From Platanthera guangdongensis (Eukaryota > Streptophyta > Magnoliopsida > Asparagales > Orchidaceae): a stretch of DNA of 64,000 nt. Below the pieces are notes generated by a model that did no database searches, had not been told where the DNA came from, and was given only the letters and a program-made list of their open reading frames with translations. The DNA is taken from positions 108,236,124 to 108,300,123 of the forward strand of contig CM077147.1 in assembly GCA_039583875.1 (NCBI GenBank), in the 5' to 3' direction. Positions 32,480 through 44,013 of the stretch are shown one piece after another; position 1 is the first letter of the stretch; the number at the start of each line of letters is the position of its first letter. A program made the position numbers and the translations under genes.

Positions 32480-33820
32480 AATGTATGTTTCTTTTCATCC
32501 AAGGGTTTGGTGAAAATATCTCCCCTTTACAAATCAGTTGGGATATATTGAAGTTCAATTTTATTTTTCTCAACATTATCCCTTAGAAAGTGATGCCGAA
32601 TTTCTATGTGTTTTGTCCTACTATGGAGGACTGGATTTTGTGCTATGGAAATAACACTAGTATTATCACAAAATATTTTTGACTTCTCTAAGTTGTAGCC
32701 ATAGTCTAGGAGCTGATTTTGAATCCACAAGTTTTGTGAACAACAACTACCTGTAGCCATATATTCAGCTTCAGTAGTTGAAGTTAACACAGATGTTTGT
32801 TTCTTGCAAAACCAGGAGACAAGTCTGTCACCAAGAAACTGACCAGTTCCACTGGTGCTTTTCCTGTCTATTATGCATCCAGCATAATCAGCATCTTAAA
32901 ATCCAATTAAGTCAAATGCTGAATCTTTTGGATACCAGAGACCTAGATTTGGACAACTTTTTACATACCTAAGAATCCTTTTTACTAAGGTTAAGTGTGA
33001 CTCTCTAGGGCTCACTTGGAATCTAGCACATATGCATGTAGCAAACATTATGTCAGGTCTACTAGCTGTAAGGTACAATAAAGAGCCAATCATTGCTCTA
33101 TATGTTGTCTGATCAACATGTTTCCCTTGTTCATCAGCATCTAATACAACATTAGTAGGTATAGGTGTTTTCATACATGATGCTTCAGACATACCAAATT
33201 TCTTAACCAATTCTTTGCATGGTTTGAGAAATAAATATGCCTTCAACATGTTGTTTGATTTGCAATCCTAGAAAGAAGGATAGCTCACCCATGCTACTCA
33301 TTTCAAATTTAGAATGCATTAGGTTGGAGAATCTTCTGCACAAATTTGAATCAGTAGAACCAAATATAATATCATCTACATAGATTTGTACTAGTAGGGT
33401 ATGGGACTTATGGGTTCTAATAAAAAGAGTTTGGTCTACTCTACCCCTTATAAACTCATTTTTCAGAAGAAAGCATACTATGGTCTCATACCATGCTCTA
33501 GGAGCTTGCTTTAAAACATATAATGATTTATGCAATTTGAAAACATAATCAGGATGAGTTGAAGAGATAAAACCTGGGGGTTGTCTGACATAGACTTCTT
33601 TGAAATCTCCATTGAGAAAAGCACTCTTTACATCCATCTGGTATACTTTGAATCCTTTGTGTGCTGCATATGCTAAGAAGATTCTTATGGCCTCTAACCT
33701 TGCAAGTGGTGCAAAGGTCTTGTCATAATTTATCCCTTCTTCTTGAGAGTACCCTTTAGTAACTAGCCTTGCCTTGTTCCTTACAATGACTCCTTGTTCA
33801 TCCAATTTATTTCTGAACAC
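32480..33820 (-). pseudogene. pol: E3 reverse transcriptase and RNase H
   Basis: The minus-strand reading 33820-33203 is the copia reverse transcriptase: [48 protein letters not shown] and the catalytic box [13 protein letters not shown] at about 33375. A frameshift near 33240 leads to 33249-32896 (CMKTPIPTN, YRAMIGSLLYLTASRPDI). RNase H follows to about 32480 with DADYAGCIIDRKSTSGT, STTEAEYMA, IFCDNTSVI and HSRTKHIEIRHHF, plus stops at about 32896 and 32527. Order after integrase is the Ty1/copia order. Confidence 0.9.
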
Positions 33821-33826
33821 CCACTT

Positions 33827-35188
33827 TCATCCAACAATGGAGTGATCCTTTGGCCTTGGTACTAGTTCCCAAACTTTGTTCCTTTCAAATTGATGCAACT
33901 CTTCTTGCATTGCAATGATCCAGTGTGGATCTTGCTCTGCATCTTGAATGGATTGAGGTTCAATTTGAGAAAGAAAGCAAGTGTGCATCAGGTTTTGGTT
34001 GACTTGATTTCTGGTTTGCACACCAGCTGAGATGTCTCCAATCACTTGGGAGATTGGATGGTCTCTTGATGTTACTAAATCAACAGGAGATGTTGATGTT
34101 ACTAAATCAACAGGAGATGTTGATTGTTCACCAACCTGTGTTGTTGTTTCCTCTTGTGGTACAACAACTGGCTCTTCAAGAAGTTTCTCTTCAAAATATT
34201 GAATGTCTTCTTCATCTTCACTTCTTTCATCTTTTTGAATAATTTGTAACCTGTCCGTGTCTTCTGCAAGAGAGTGTACCTGCAAAGGTTCTATGGTAGA
34301 AGTATTCTTCTCCTTGAAAGACATGTTAGACTCATCAAAAGATATATGAACAGATTCTTCAATTTTGAGAGAAGATTTATTATATACCCTATAAGCCTTA
34401 CTGATCATGGAGTATCCCAGAAACACTCCTTCATCAGCTTTAGCTTGAAATTTTGCTAAGTATTTCTTGTCATTATTATGAATGTAACAAATACAACCAA
34501 AAATTTTAAAGTAATCTACTTTAGGTTTCTTCCCTTTAAGTAATTCATAGGGAGTCTTGCCCTTCAGTTTATGTATTAAACTTCTATTCAACACATAGTT
34601 GGAGGTGTTCACTGCCTCTGGCCAAAAGGATAGAGGAAGGTGAGCATCTGACAACAATGTAGTAGCAGATTCAATAAGGGTTCTATTTTTCCTTTCAGCT
34701 ACCCCATTTTGTTGAGGAGTTCTAGGAGCTGAAAAAGTGTGCCTGATCCCTTCACTCTGACAGAACTCTTGCATAAGAAGAGAATCAAACTCTGTCCCAT
34801 GATCACTTCTGATTAGGGCAATGTGAGTATTGAACTCACTCTATATGCATTTGAGAAACTCTGTCAAACACTTAAAGTTATCAGACTTCTTCCTCAGAAA
34901 GAACACTCATGTGAATCTAGAGAAGTCATCCACAACCACTAAAGTATAAGATTTCCCTCCTAAGCTTTGTACTGTAATGGGTCCAAAGAGATCCATGTGT
35001 AACAGATACAAAATCCTAGGTGAATCACTCTTATTAAGTGACTTGAAACTATTTTTGGTTTGCTTGCCTAATTGACAAGCCCTATAGAGTCCTTCCTTCT
35101 TGTAGGGGCCAGAAGGTAGTCCTCTAACAAGGTTGTCCTTGGATAGCCTAGCAATGGTTCTAAGGTTTATATGCCCTAGTCTCTTATG
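33827..35188 (-). pseudogene. pol: E3 integrase
   Basis: On the minus strand the zinc-binding part is degraded (HKRLGHINLRTIARLSKD, CQLGKQTKNS) from 35188. The catalytic core has LLHMDLFGPITVQSLGGKSY, IRSDHGTEF and TPQQNGVAERKNRTLIESA, so all three acidic residues are kept. The C-terminal region has PYELLKGKKPKVDYFKIFGC and VFLGYSMISKAYRVYN. It then runs through an acidic linker containing a duplicated TSPVDLV phrase to ERNKVWELVPRPKD. Stops interrupt it at about 34840 and 34930; the rest, 34774-33827, is open for 315 codons. Confidence 0.9.
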
Positions 35189-35560
35189 TCATAATTCATT
35201 AGGTTTACAAATAGAGTTAAACAAGCAAATATCTATTTTGGTTGAAAGAAAATCTACAAGATAGATGTTACCTTTCCTTTTACCTGTCAGCACAGTTGTG
35301 TTGTCCTCTGATTTGATCTTGCATAAGGATTTGCTGAAAGTCACTTGGTAGCCTTCATCACATAGTTGACTGATGCTGATTAAATTATGCTTCAGTCCTT
35401 CCCCATAGGCTACTTTCTTGAATGTGACTGTGCCAATCTGGACTGCACCATATCGTTTTGTTAGTCCAAAGTTTGAATCACCAAATATTACTTTGGGTCC
35501 AAGTTTGGCTTTGAAGGATGTGAAATTGCCCTTGTTTCCTGTCATGTGCTTTGAGCACCC
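35189..35560 (-). pseudogene. pol: E3 protease C-part and pre-integrase domain, cut by S
   Basis: On the minus strand from 35560: SKHMTGNKGNFTSFKAKLG, VIFGDSNFGLTKRYG, GLKHNLISISQLCDEGYQV. This is the conserved copia segment after the protease active site. The missing start (WYLDSGC) is at 40262-40330 across the solo LTR S. The frame is open to a stop at 35189. Confidence 0.9.
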
Positions 35561-38504
35561 TGTAACATCCCATGTTACTTCTAGACCCCTCAACTTAGAT
35601 TGGGTTAGGCATGGGGTGAGATTTGAGGAGACCAACTAGGTTTGACCCCAGGTAGTGGGTGGTAGCCATGTGGGGCCCACTATAAGACCATAGTCAAACT
35701 AGGTCAAACTAGCCTAAGTGGGGACCCTAGCCACACCATGACCCCACCACATTGCCCTAACCCTAAAGACAATCTAAGTGGACCCTAGGGTATGTCACTG
35801 GGTCAACATTTTGACCCCAGTTGACCAAGGTCAACCTTGGGCTTAATTTGGTCAAATCCACACCCATAGGCCTAATTAACCTAAGTGGGGCACCCACTTG
35901 ACCCAAACCAAGTTGGGTGGTGCCACTAGACCCATTTCCACCAGGTGGGGTCAGTCCACCCACCATAGTTGACCAGTCAACCCCAAAAGTCAAATTGGTC
36001 AACAATTTGACCTAAAGAATGAAATGAAGGCCAAGTCATTCCCCCTTGGACCAAGCCCACCAAAATTGGCCCATAGTCAGCCCAAGTGAACAAGACCAAC
36101 CCTACCCCTCTAAATCAGGAGAGAGAAGGCATGCAAGGGGGTAAAATTGGAAATTTTAGAGAAGAGGAGAGAGAAAGAGGGATGAAGGAAATGGTGGCCA
36201 CATGGCCACCCCATCAGCTGACTTAGGCTGCCCAAAACCAAGTGGCTGACCTCCCCTCTTCATTTCCAGCAGAATTCCAGAGCTGAGAGCCACATGGCAG
36301 CTGGGTGAAATCTCCAAAGCCCAAAACCGAGCTAGCATTGGAGATATCTCCACTTATAGCCCACCTCAGTCCAAACAGAGCTCACCATCAGCTTCAGAAG
36401 GCCGAGAGGAGTGGAATTCGACTACTTACTCATGGAGAACGGTGGAGAATTCAACTTTCGGGGAGGAGCTCGCCGGCGCACCACCACCACGGCAAACCGC
36501 CGCCTGACCCGCAGCCAAGCCCCGATTATGGTGCGTTTCACTTCACCTCTACCCGCACTAGCTTCTTAGATCAAATAGGCGAGAGATCGGGCTCAATTGA
36601 GCCCGATGCCATGTGAGAAAATCTAGAAAATTCTAAGTTTCTGAAACCGCTCGGGATCGCCGTCGCCGCCGTCTCCCGCCGCCCCATCGCCGGGAAATGA
36701 TAGCCACCACCACCGTGAAGGTGATGGCACCATTGGCCGGAGGTGGCGACGTCTCAGCTGGCCGGAAACCGCCGGCAAAATCGTTCCAGGTCGGCTCGAT
36801 CTCAGCCGTTGGCTGGAGGTAGACGATGAACAGATCCCGTCCGCTTTACTTTAAGATTCGTGCTTAGATATTAATATGAATTTAATTTAATAAATGAATA
36901 GTAACATTTCTGTCACATATATTCAGCCCTCTTGCATGTTAACTTTAGGCCTCCTAGATGCATTTCCAGACCTTAGACCCTCAATGAAAAATGTAGCCTA
37001 GGGTCTTACCTTTAAAATGCCACCCTAAACATACATTTTGGAGTAGTGTACAGCCCTGTAGGACATTTCTCTTAGGACTGGTCCTAGACTAGGTCAAAAA
37101 TTATATTGGATGCCCTGGTCTCAATATTAGTCACCATGACCCCAAATTTTGGGCACATGCATGATTAGGGCTTACTTACCTCCTGCCAAAATTTAGGAAT
37201 TTTTGGAAAATATTTTCCTATAGTTTTTGGTAAAATATCAAAATTTAAATAAATGATATACATGGAGTTCTACTCCTCCCCATGGCCCCAAATTTTGGTG
37301 GTGGGTCAGTGGGGTCACCCTTGGTGCATGATAAAATTTTCAGCACCTTGGGATCACTGCATGTGGGAGAATCCACTTGCATGTGCTAGCCTATGTTAAG
37401 GCTTGGTGTGCTAATAGCAAAAATGCAAATTGGTGAATTTAGCCCAATGGTTGCATGCAAGAATTATGAAATTATTTATAGTGGCTCATTAGGGTAAATG
37501 TCACTCTCCAAATTAATAATGGAATTTTTGGAATCAAATTCCATTTATTGGAATTTACTTTATAAATAGCTATTTTGGAATTAAAAATTGGAAAATAGGA
37601 TTTATTCAAGTACAAATCCAAACAACATTACCAAGGCATAGATTACATCACATTTGACTTAGGAAAATTATGATTTCTCTGTTTTGAAGAACCTTGGAGT
37701 AGATACCCTAAATTTCCCATTTTACCCTTATCATGATAATTCTTGAAATGATATATTTATACCTCTGAAAAATTTGGGATTTATTCTACTGTCATAAAAT
37801 GTTGATATTAGTTTATCATGAATTTCTCAGAATTTTATTGGATGCATTACTTGTGTTAAATTAGTACAATGGCATTTTGGTAAATACCTTATAATGGAAC
37901 CCCATAGGCCATCTTACATTCAATTTTGATGATTCTCTGCCAATAGCCATAATTTAGTGTCTTAAAGGCTCTGTAATTTTTCTGGAATTTTTGAGTATAT
38001 AGTGCTTATACTTCATGTGTAAAATGGAATTTATGTGGGATTGTTATTAAATAGAAAATGACAATAAATAATTTAAGGAAAATTATGAAATTCTGAAGGC
38101 AGCAATATTTGGTTAATATACATCTCAGGAAAAATTTCCTAAGTCAGAGGATGCTTAATTAAATCACTTCATGTGTAAAGTGGCCGAGCATTTAAATTAA
38201 GAGAATTAATTAAATGACCATTTGGCCAGGAAAAGTTATGAGAATCCTTAGGGTAGTTCCCTTAGTCCATAATACCTTAGGATAAATATTTAGAGGCAAG
38301 ATGCCTTAAGTTTTGGAAGATCACATCTCTAGGGTAAACATAGGTCATGGTCTGCATATAACACAAATAGGTCTTGCCTTAGGGGAATTACCAGGGGGCT
38401 GATTATCGGCAGAAATAAGAGTGAGTTCAACATATGTAACCCTGGAGGGTAGAGTTTTTCTTAGTGAGGGATCAAAAGTACAAGTCTTAACTAACAACTG
38501 GAGT

Positions 38505-38532
38505 GGGGATCGGCGGAAGACCGTCGGTTCCC
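38505..38532 (+). other. Hairpin 1 in S
   Basis: GGGGATCGGCGG (38505-38516) can pair over all twelve positions with CCGTCGGTTCCC (38521-38532), using three or four G-U pairs, around the loop AAGA. It occupies the same place relative to the 91-bp block as the E2 hairpin at 8751-8782. Confidence 0.6.
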
Positions 38533-38618
38533 GGTAATAACTTAAGTCACTAGGGTTATACTAAAACAATAAGGAGAGCTGGGAGGATACATGGGTAGCC
38601 ATCAACTAAAATAATTAT

Positions 38619-38709
38619 CCTTGCGAAAGGGAACGCTGGGCGTAATCCCAACACAGTTCCTAGTGCCCCTTGAGAGCCCTTCACAGGGAATACCGGGGGC
38701 AGTCCTGGG
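38619..38709 (+). other. 91-bp conserved block in S
   Basis: By eye it has only two differences from 19209-19299 of the E2 3' LTR (CACAG for CATAG; TAGTG for TAATG). The folding arms TGCCCC/GGGGCA and CCCT/AGGG are intact. Confidence 0.8.
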
Positions 38710-39697
38710 ATTAACCTTAAATCTCTAAGTATAATAAATCGTAGGCAAGAGTAGTTTAATAGGTTAGGGCATTGTTGTACCTTCTCGCCCGTGTGGGGGC
38801 TGGAGAGATTCATGATATATGCTCACCCGTTTTGGGTTGAGGGAGTTGGTATAATGGCACTTATGTACGTTCTCACCCGGGTTTGGGTTTGAGGGATTCA
38901 GGACGGGTTTTTGTCCTGCGAGCGGAAGGCTCGGTATGAATTACTTGCATGTGCATAAATATCGTGGCGGGGCATGCGGTACTGGCCGTTCGTCACACCG
39001 ATGGCAGTACGGTGCACCAGGCGGTTGTGGGAGTTAGAGGGGCCAGTGGGTTGTTTTACACTGCGGTCTGGAGGACGACCCCCGATAACACACATCCGAC
39101 CCAACAAGACTGACGGGTTTGTCAGCAAAGTACGTACGCAAGACTCTAGAGTGCACCTTGGACGTGTACAGAGGCGTATGAGAGGGGTCTAAGGCTTGGT
39201 AGTGTGCATACCGGTCTAGAAGCGGAGACGCCCGCTCCGCTGCTGCCGTAGCCACAGCGGTGGTACCCGAGAGTGATGCTAGCTCTCAAAAAGTGGGAAC
39301 TAAAGGTCTGTGATCACAGAGTCGTTGTGTGTGAGTTGCACTTGCCTGCGCATAAAATTGCATCATATCATTCATTCATATTAGGTCATACGCTTCATAG
39401 ATCCTTATCATATAAATTAGTATGGGCTCTTTTATATGATAAGTTAAATTTCCTGGAAATCCTAACTTATATATTTGTATGGGCATTTATATAAGTTAGG
39501 GTACGTTTGTGATGATAGCATAGTGGTAGCTTAGCTTATTTACTTGTTCATACTACTGCTTCTTTACTTTTTCATTACTGCACTACTTGTTACTTGTTAC
39601 TTGTACCGTACATAGAATTGCTAGAGTAGATCTACAGTATTTATTACATCATTAGTTAGATATTGTCACCTGCTTCCACCTTGTTACCCCTTGTTGT

Positions 39698-39776
39698 CCT
39701 CCGCTTCGTCCTCCCGCTCGGTGCCTAGGAGCTGCGGGGCGAGGTGCGGAGGAAACGACTTAGTCTTTTTGACTAA
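39698..39776 (+). other. Hairpins 3 and 4 in S
   Basis: CCTCCGC (39698-39704) pairs with GCGGAGG (39746-39752), and CCCGC (39713-39717) with GCGGG (39734-39738), around a loop with CTCGGTGCCTAGGAGC. Directly after, TTAGTC (39760-39765) pairs with GACTAA (39771-39776). Confidence 0.6.
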
Positions 39777-40151
39777 TGGTCGGTGACCAACTATTTTTAG
39801 GAGCCCGTGGAGATGGAGCACCAGCACGTCGAGGAGGCAGGGCATGAGGAGCAGATACCACTTCAGCAGGCTACTACCACTACTGCGCGTCCTCAGGTGG
39901 GACGAGTCTTGATGTTCTAGTTTAGCTTCCGCATTTATCATTTTGTGAGAGAGAGATTTGATGTACTGGGCATAAGCCCTTTTTACTCTTTCTTCTGTAC
40001 TTTTCTGTGGACTAGTGATGTACTATTCATTTCCTTTATATGATTGTACTGTGACTTGTGGACTGATGGCATATTATACTCAATTATACTTCTTATTTCT
40101 CATATTGGCCTACAGGTTTATGATCGTACTAGCCGGCAGAATCGGCGTGTT

Positions 40152-40186
40152 GCGGTGTCGACTAACCCGTGAGTTAGTGCCACCGT
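40152..40186 (+). other. Hairpin 5 in S
   Basis: GCGGTG (40152-40157) pairs with CACCGT (40181-40186), and ACTAAC (40161-40166) pairs with GTTAGT (40173-40178), closing a six-base loop. It lies about 75 bases before the LTR end, as in E2. Confidence 0.65.
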
Positions 40187-40261
40187 AAGACGGCGGTTCT
40201 GGGCATAAGATCTGGTAGCCCTCCTTGGTAAGGGGGATGGGGGGGGGGGGGGGGTCTTACA

Positions 40262-41139
40262 CACCCACTATCCAGATACCATTGCTGGTTTGATGTTAGA
40301 TAGGTCTTCACCTGCACATAAAATAATTTACTTATTTTTGACCCAGTTTTCCTTGGGCCTAGGTTGATAAACTTTGAATTCAGAAATAAAAGACATCCCT
40401 GGTTGACTCTTATAGCCTTCAGGATGATATCTCCTTGGAGGTATTATCCATTCAGTATAAGGGTTAAATCTTTGGGATGAAGGACCCCTAGGTTTGAAAT
40501 TTGATTTACCTTTGAAAAAATTTTCAAAACTCTGATCTCTGCTCGACAATCGCTAAGCTGAGTTTGATGATCTTGGGTCAGATCATCAAGCTCCGTTCGA
40601 AGATCGACTGTGACAGAGTTCAGGGTTTAGAGATCGTCGACCTGAGTTCGACGATTTAGCCTGAGATCGTTGATCTTCATTCGACGATCGTCTAGCTCCG
40701 TTCGATGATTTCTGTTGAACTCTTGTTTTCTTAGGTAAGTCAGAATTCTTCCTTGCTACCTCTACAACTCCCTTGCCTTTATCAGAGATAAACTTGATTG
40801 GGGTTGTTAATATTATAGATTGGCTAGATGAGGCACCCAAGCCCAGTGTACTATTGAATCTTGAGTTTACTGTGCTTGTGATGTCCATTAGCTTGATGCT
40901 TCTCCCATTGAGGGATTCTTCAAACTTTTTGGCCTCTGATAGCACACCTTTCAGTGAGGCTATCTGCTCCCTACAACATTCCAACTCCTTAGAGAGTTTG
41001 AGATTTTCTGATTTTAAAGTACTGTGTTCAGATAATTGATTTCTGAGAGAAATGATTTCCTTCTCAGATTTTAATACGTCTAAACATAGTGCTTTAAACT
41101 CACACTTGAAGTCCTCAGAATTGAAATCAAAAGAACTTA
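40262..41139 (-). pseudogene. gag: E3 Gag C-terminal region and start of protease
   Basis: After a frameshift near 41205 the minus-strand reading gives an acidic TEESESESETQSEQ stretch. A coiled-coil segment follows (KSEKEIISLRNQLSEHS, LKLSKELECCREQIASLK), then a low-complexity part with repeated SSNGARRSS encoded by a TCGA-core array, then FNPYTEWIIPPRRYHPEGY. It ends with QQWYLDSGC, the first half of the copia protease motif, where S is inserted. Stops lie at about 40586 and 40328. Long coiled-coil Gag is a known Sirevirus trait. Confidence 0.75.
40525..40715. repeat. TCGA-core minisatellite inside E3 gag
   Basis: Units such as ATCGTCGACCTGAGTTCGAC and GATCGTTGATCTTCATTCGA, 20-50 bp apart, lie within what should be coding sequence. 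They translate to SSNGARRSS-like repeats on the minus strand, so the array has entered or arisen in the gag frame. Confidence 0.8.
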
Positions 41140-42381
41140 TTACCTGGTCCTGTTCAGATTGAGTCTCTGATTCTGACTCTGACTCTTCTGTATCAGAATT
41201 TGTTGTGAGACATTGATAGCCATCATACAGAATTCTTTTTCATCAGCATCATCTTCATCATCACTTGAGCTGGATGAAGCTTCAGATTCTTCTTCTGTCT
41301 CACTCCAAGTTTCAGCTACAAACCCCTTCCTGGTGTGTTTGTTCTTGCTGGAGGAGGGTTTGTCATTGCTGTTCTTCCTGAAGTCTTTGTCTTTTCTTCT
41401 TTCTTTCCTGTCCTTCTTGTCCTTGTTTTTATTTTCTGGACAGTCAGGCACAATATGGCATGGTTTCCTGCATCCAAAATAAATAATCTCTTTGTTATTT
41501 GATTTGTCATACCTTGGCTTGTCATGCTCTCTGTGTGATCTTTTCCTGAAATCCTTCCTGGCCATTTTGTAAAACCTTTTTGCCAGTAGGCTTAGCAGCT
41601 CTTCATTGCCTGTGACCTTGTCTTCAGGCTGATCTTCAATGGCTTTGAAAGCTATTGATTTTTCTTTTCTTGTAGCTGGTGAGGCAGCCTTCTGCTCTTC
41701 TTCTCTATTCTTGATGAGCAGCTCATAAGACTTGAGCTTGCCCAAGAGAGCTTCAGTTGTGATCTCATTTAGGCTTCTGGCATCCTTGATTGGCCAGATC
41801 CTTGAGTCCCAAGTGCTTGGGAAGCACATTAGGATTTTATCATTGAGCTCAGTCAATGAGATCTCTTTGTCCAAAGTCTTCAGTTCATTGACTATAAGGA
41901 TGAGTCTATTATACATATCTGCTACTGACTTAGCTTCTCCTTTCTTGAAATTCTTATATTGGGTTATGAGGTGAGATCTTCTATCTTTTCTCTCATCAGC
42001 AGATCCTGAGACTATCTCAGATAGCTTGTCCCAGATGTCCTTTGCTGAGTTGCATTCAACTACCTTTTGGAATATTTCATCAGACATAGTCTGGGCTAGA
42101 ATGTTCATAGCCTTTGCATTAGCCAATTTCCATTTCTTGATTTCTGCATATGTTCCTGAAGGAGGTGGAACAACACTTGTACTTGTATTTTCTAGAGGTC
42201 TTGGACACACTGTCAAAACAAAATTAAAAATGTCTTCATCAATAGAGTTCATGTACAGTCTAATCCTTGCTTTCCAAAGTGCAAACTTAGATAGATTGCA
42301 CACTGGAGGTCTGGTGCTAGCATAATCTTTGTTTTGGGGCATGTTTTGTGAAGAAATAATTCTAGTAACAAACTTAAACAA
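41140..42381 (-). CDS. gag: E3 Gag N-terminal part
   Basis: Structural protein of a Sirevirus. The open reading of 413 codons has an internal ATG at about 42342 (MPQNKDYASTRP) as the likelier start. The Gag core runs to about residue 260 (FALWKARIRLYMNSIDEDI, AKAMNILAQTMSDEIF, AKDIWDKLSEI, YNRLILIVNELKTLDKEIS, CFPSTWDSRIW, GKLKSYEL). The zinc knuckle YFGCRKPCHIVPDC has lost its first cysteine. A Lys-rich tract follows, then GFVAETWSETEEESEAS, typical of Sireviruses. The last 22 codons come after a frameshift near 41205 and are not native; the true C-terminus is at 40262-41139. Confidence 0.88.
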   Translation of the reverse strand: MFKFVTRIISSQNMPQNKDYASTRPPVCNLSKFALWKARIRLYMNSIDEDIFNFVLTVCPRPLENTSTSVVPPPSGTYAEIKKWKLANAKAMNILAQTMSDEIFQKVVECNSAKDIWDKLSEIVSGSADERKDRRSHLITQYKNFKKGEAKSVADMYNRLILIVNELKTLDKEISLTELNDKILMCFPSTWDSRIWPIKDARSLNEITTEALLGKLKSYELLIKNREEEQKAASPATRKEKSIAFKAIEDQPEDKVTGNEELLSLLAKRFYKMARKDFRKRSHREHDKPRYDKSNNKEIIYFGCRKPCHIVPDCPENKNKDKKDRKERRKDKDFRKNSNDKPSSSKNKHTRKGFVAETWSETEEESEASSSSSDDEDDADEKEFCMMAINVSQQILIQKSQSQNQRLNLNRTR

Positions 42382-42457
42382 GCAGATCTAACTAGAGGGA
42401 TCTTTGGGTTCAGGTGTTATCTTGTGCAACCACTAAGGTGTGGTATTTTTAACCAAC

Positions 42458-42474
42458 CTCGCTTTGATACCAAT
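42458..42474 (-). other. E3 primer binding site
   Basis: On the minus strand TTGGTATCAAAGCGAGG starts one base after the 5' LTR. It matches the initiator methionine tRNA site except for one G-to-A change. The bases 42382-42457 are leader. Confidence 0.9.
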
Positions 42475-44013
42475 TGAAAGTGCAGGTTAGATCTGATATA
42501 CTCTAGAGGGGGGTGAATAGAGTATAGTGCTTACTAAAAATTTTTTACAACTCTTGTTGTATTTCTAAGTGAACAGGGAAGCAAATAACATATAGTAAAC
42601 ACAGCAACTACCTAATCAAAAAGCAATCACGGAACAATCACAAACCACAGCCAGAAAACAAAAGAAAATAAGCAATCAGAAGACACAAGGAGCTATAGTG
42701 GTTCCCCAATCAATCTGGGTACATCCACTCTTCTACCACCCTAGGTAGGAATCCACTGCATGATGAGTTGATCAGGTGTCCTGGGCACCAATGAGCTTTT
42801 GATAAGGTACTCAAAAACCAAACCAGATTTTTTGATCAGGTGTCTTGCCACCACTGAGTTTTGACAAGGTCTCAGAAACCAACACAAACTTTTGAAGGGA
42901 GTTTGATAAACCCTTTATAACATAGAGAGAGAGAGAGGGATGAGATGATCTTCTCTGTCAACACTCAGAGAGAAGATAGTGGATGTTGTCAAAGCTCCCC
43001 CTGAGTTCGTGAGTTATTCAGGAAGTGAAGCTTTGCAGTAGGGTGATAGGCCTTCAGAAGATTTCATCTAAAGCAAAAGATGATTCCAGCAGCAGCTGAA
43101 ATGTGTGTTGTCTGGAGTCTTGAATGATGATGGCCTTTGAACACTGGAATCAAGAGAGATCTAGAAATTTCAATATGTTGATCTCCTTTTGTGATGTGTG
43201 TTCTTGTAAGAATTCTAAAACTGAGAATGTCTGCAACTCTTTCTCTTTCTGGTGTTATGATTATTGTAAGAGTTGTTGTTGATGTTGATGATGTCCAGTA
43301 GGAATGAAAAACTGATCTTTTATTCCTTAGATCTGAATAGAATATTTCTCTGTCCAAGATAGCCGTTAGCCTGTCATAAATGACTTCCTTAACTACATTT
43401 TGTCTTCTGGAGGAAAGTCCAATAAAACATTTCTTTGAAAATCCCTTGAAACTTGCTCCAGATTAATTGAAACGGCTACAAGATCTTTGACATAAATGTT
43501 AAGAATAATTCCATAACTGTCTAAATTTGAATCTTGAAAACGCCGATCTCTACAGAAAAACGTAGACCTGAGCTCAACTATCGTTGAACTGAGCTCAGAG
43601 ACTGGACTTAGACTGAAGCAGAAAGCGTCGATCTGAGCTCAACTATCGTCGAACTGAGCTCAGAGATAGGGAAACAACTAGAGACAAGAACGTCGATCTG
43701 AGCTCGAAGATCATCGAATGGAGTTCAACGACTCGTTGAATTTGAGCTCAGAGGTCATCGAATGGAGTTCGACGATTCGTCGAGGTGGGTTCAGAGATCG
43801 TCGAATGGAGTTCGACGATTCGTCGTCCTGAGCTCGACGAAATGACTTAGACTCCAGAACTGAAATATCTGGTCTTGAGGGCAGCTTTCAAACCTAAATA
43901 CTAACCCTTAGACTCAATTCTAATTGACCTTTAGATCTATACAAGGAGGTCAAAACAGATTTCCTAAAAGACATAATGATCATTGCCCAAATCAGTAATA
44001 GGGTGTTCCAACA
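42475..44013 (-). repeat. E3 5' LTR
   Basis: On the minus strand it starts TGTTGGAACACC at 44013 and ends CTTTCA at 42475, followed by the priming site. It is nearly identical to 27333-28870. The TCGA-core array is at 43540-43850. Confidence 0.95.
43540..43850. repeat. TCGA-core minisatellite in E3 5' LTR
   Basis: Same unit order as 28392-28692, with a few substitutions that mostly hit the CG of TCGA (for example CGTCG to CATCG or CAACG), as expected if these cytosines are methylated. Confidence 0.85.

Larger units (their letters stand above)
35561..40261 (+). mobile_element. S: solo LTR of an E2-related family (4701 bp)
   Basis: Starts TGTAACATCC and ends GGTCTTACA, with exact CACCC duplications at 35556-35560 and 40262-40266. 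No internal region is present, so it is a recombination product of a full element. It shares with the E2 LTR the start, the TTGACC-rich front, the 91-bp block (38619-38709), the CTGTG/CACAG motif (about 39308-39319), hairpins 1, 3, 4 and 5, and the terminal G run. Elsewhere it is strongly diverged. It splits the E3 protease motif. Confidence 0.93.
27333..44013 (-). mobile_element. E3: Sirevirus-type Ty1/copia element, nested in E4 LTR
   Basis: Minus-strand element of 16.7 kb including the 4.7-kb solo LTR S. The LTRs are 1538 and 1539 bp and look about 2% different by eye. They are flanked by exact CATAG duplications (27328-27332 and 44014-44018). Order in transcription: 5' LTR, priming site, long Gag with coiled coil, protease, integrase, reverse transcriptase, RNase H, a large third ORF, polypurine tract, 3' LTR. 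The long Gag, acidic ETWSETEEESE segment, TGTTGG LTR start and extra ORF after pol are Sirevirus traits. Confidence 0.93.

Noticed and set aside
35561..40261. S as a full element with a hidden internal region
   Set aside because: There is no priming site, gag or pol text between its ends, and the exact CACCC duplication with a single LTR indicates a solo LTR.
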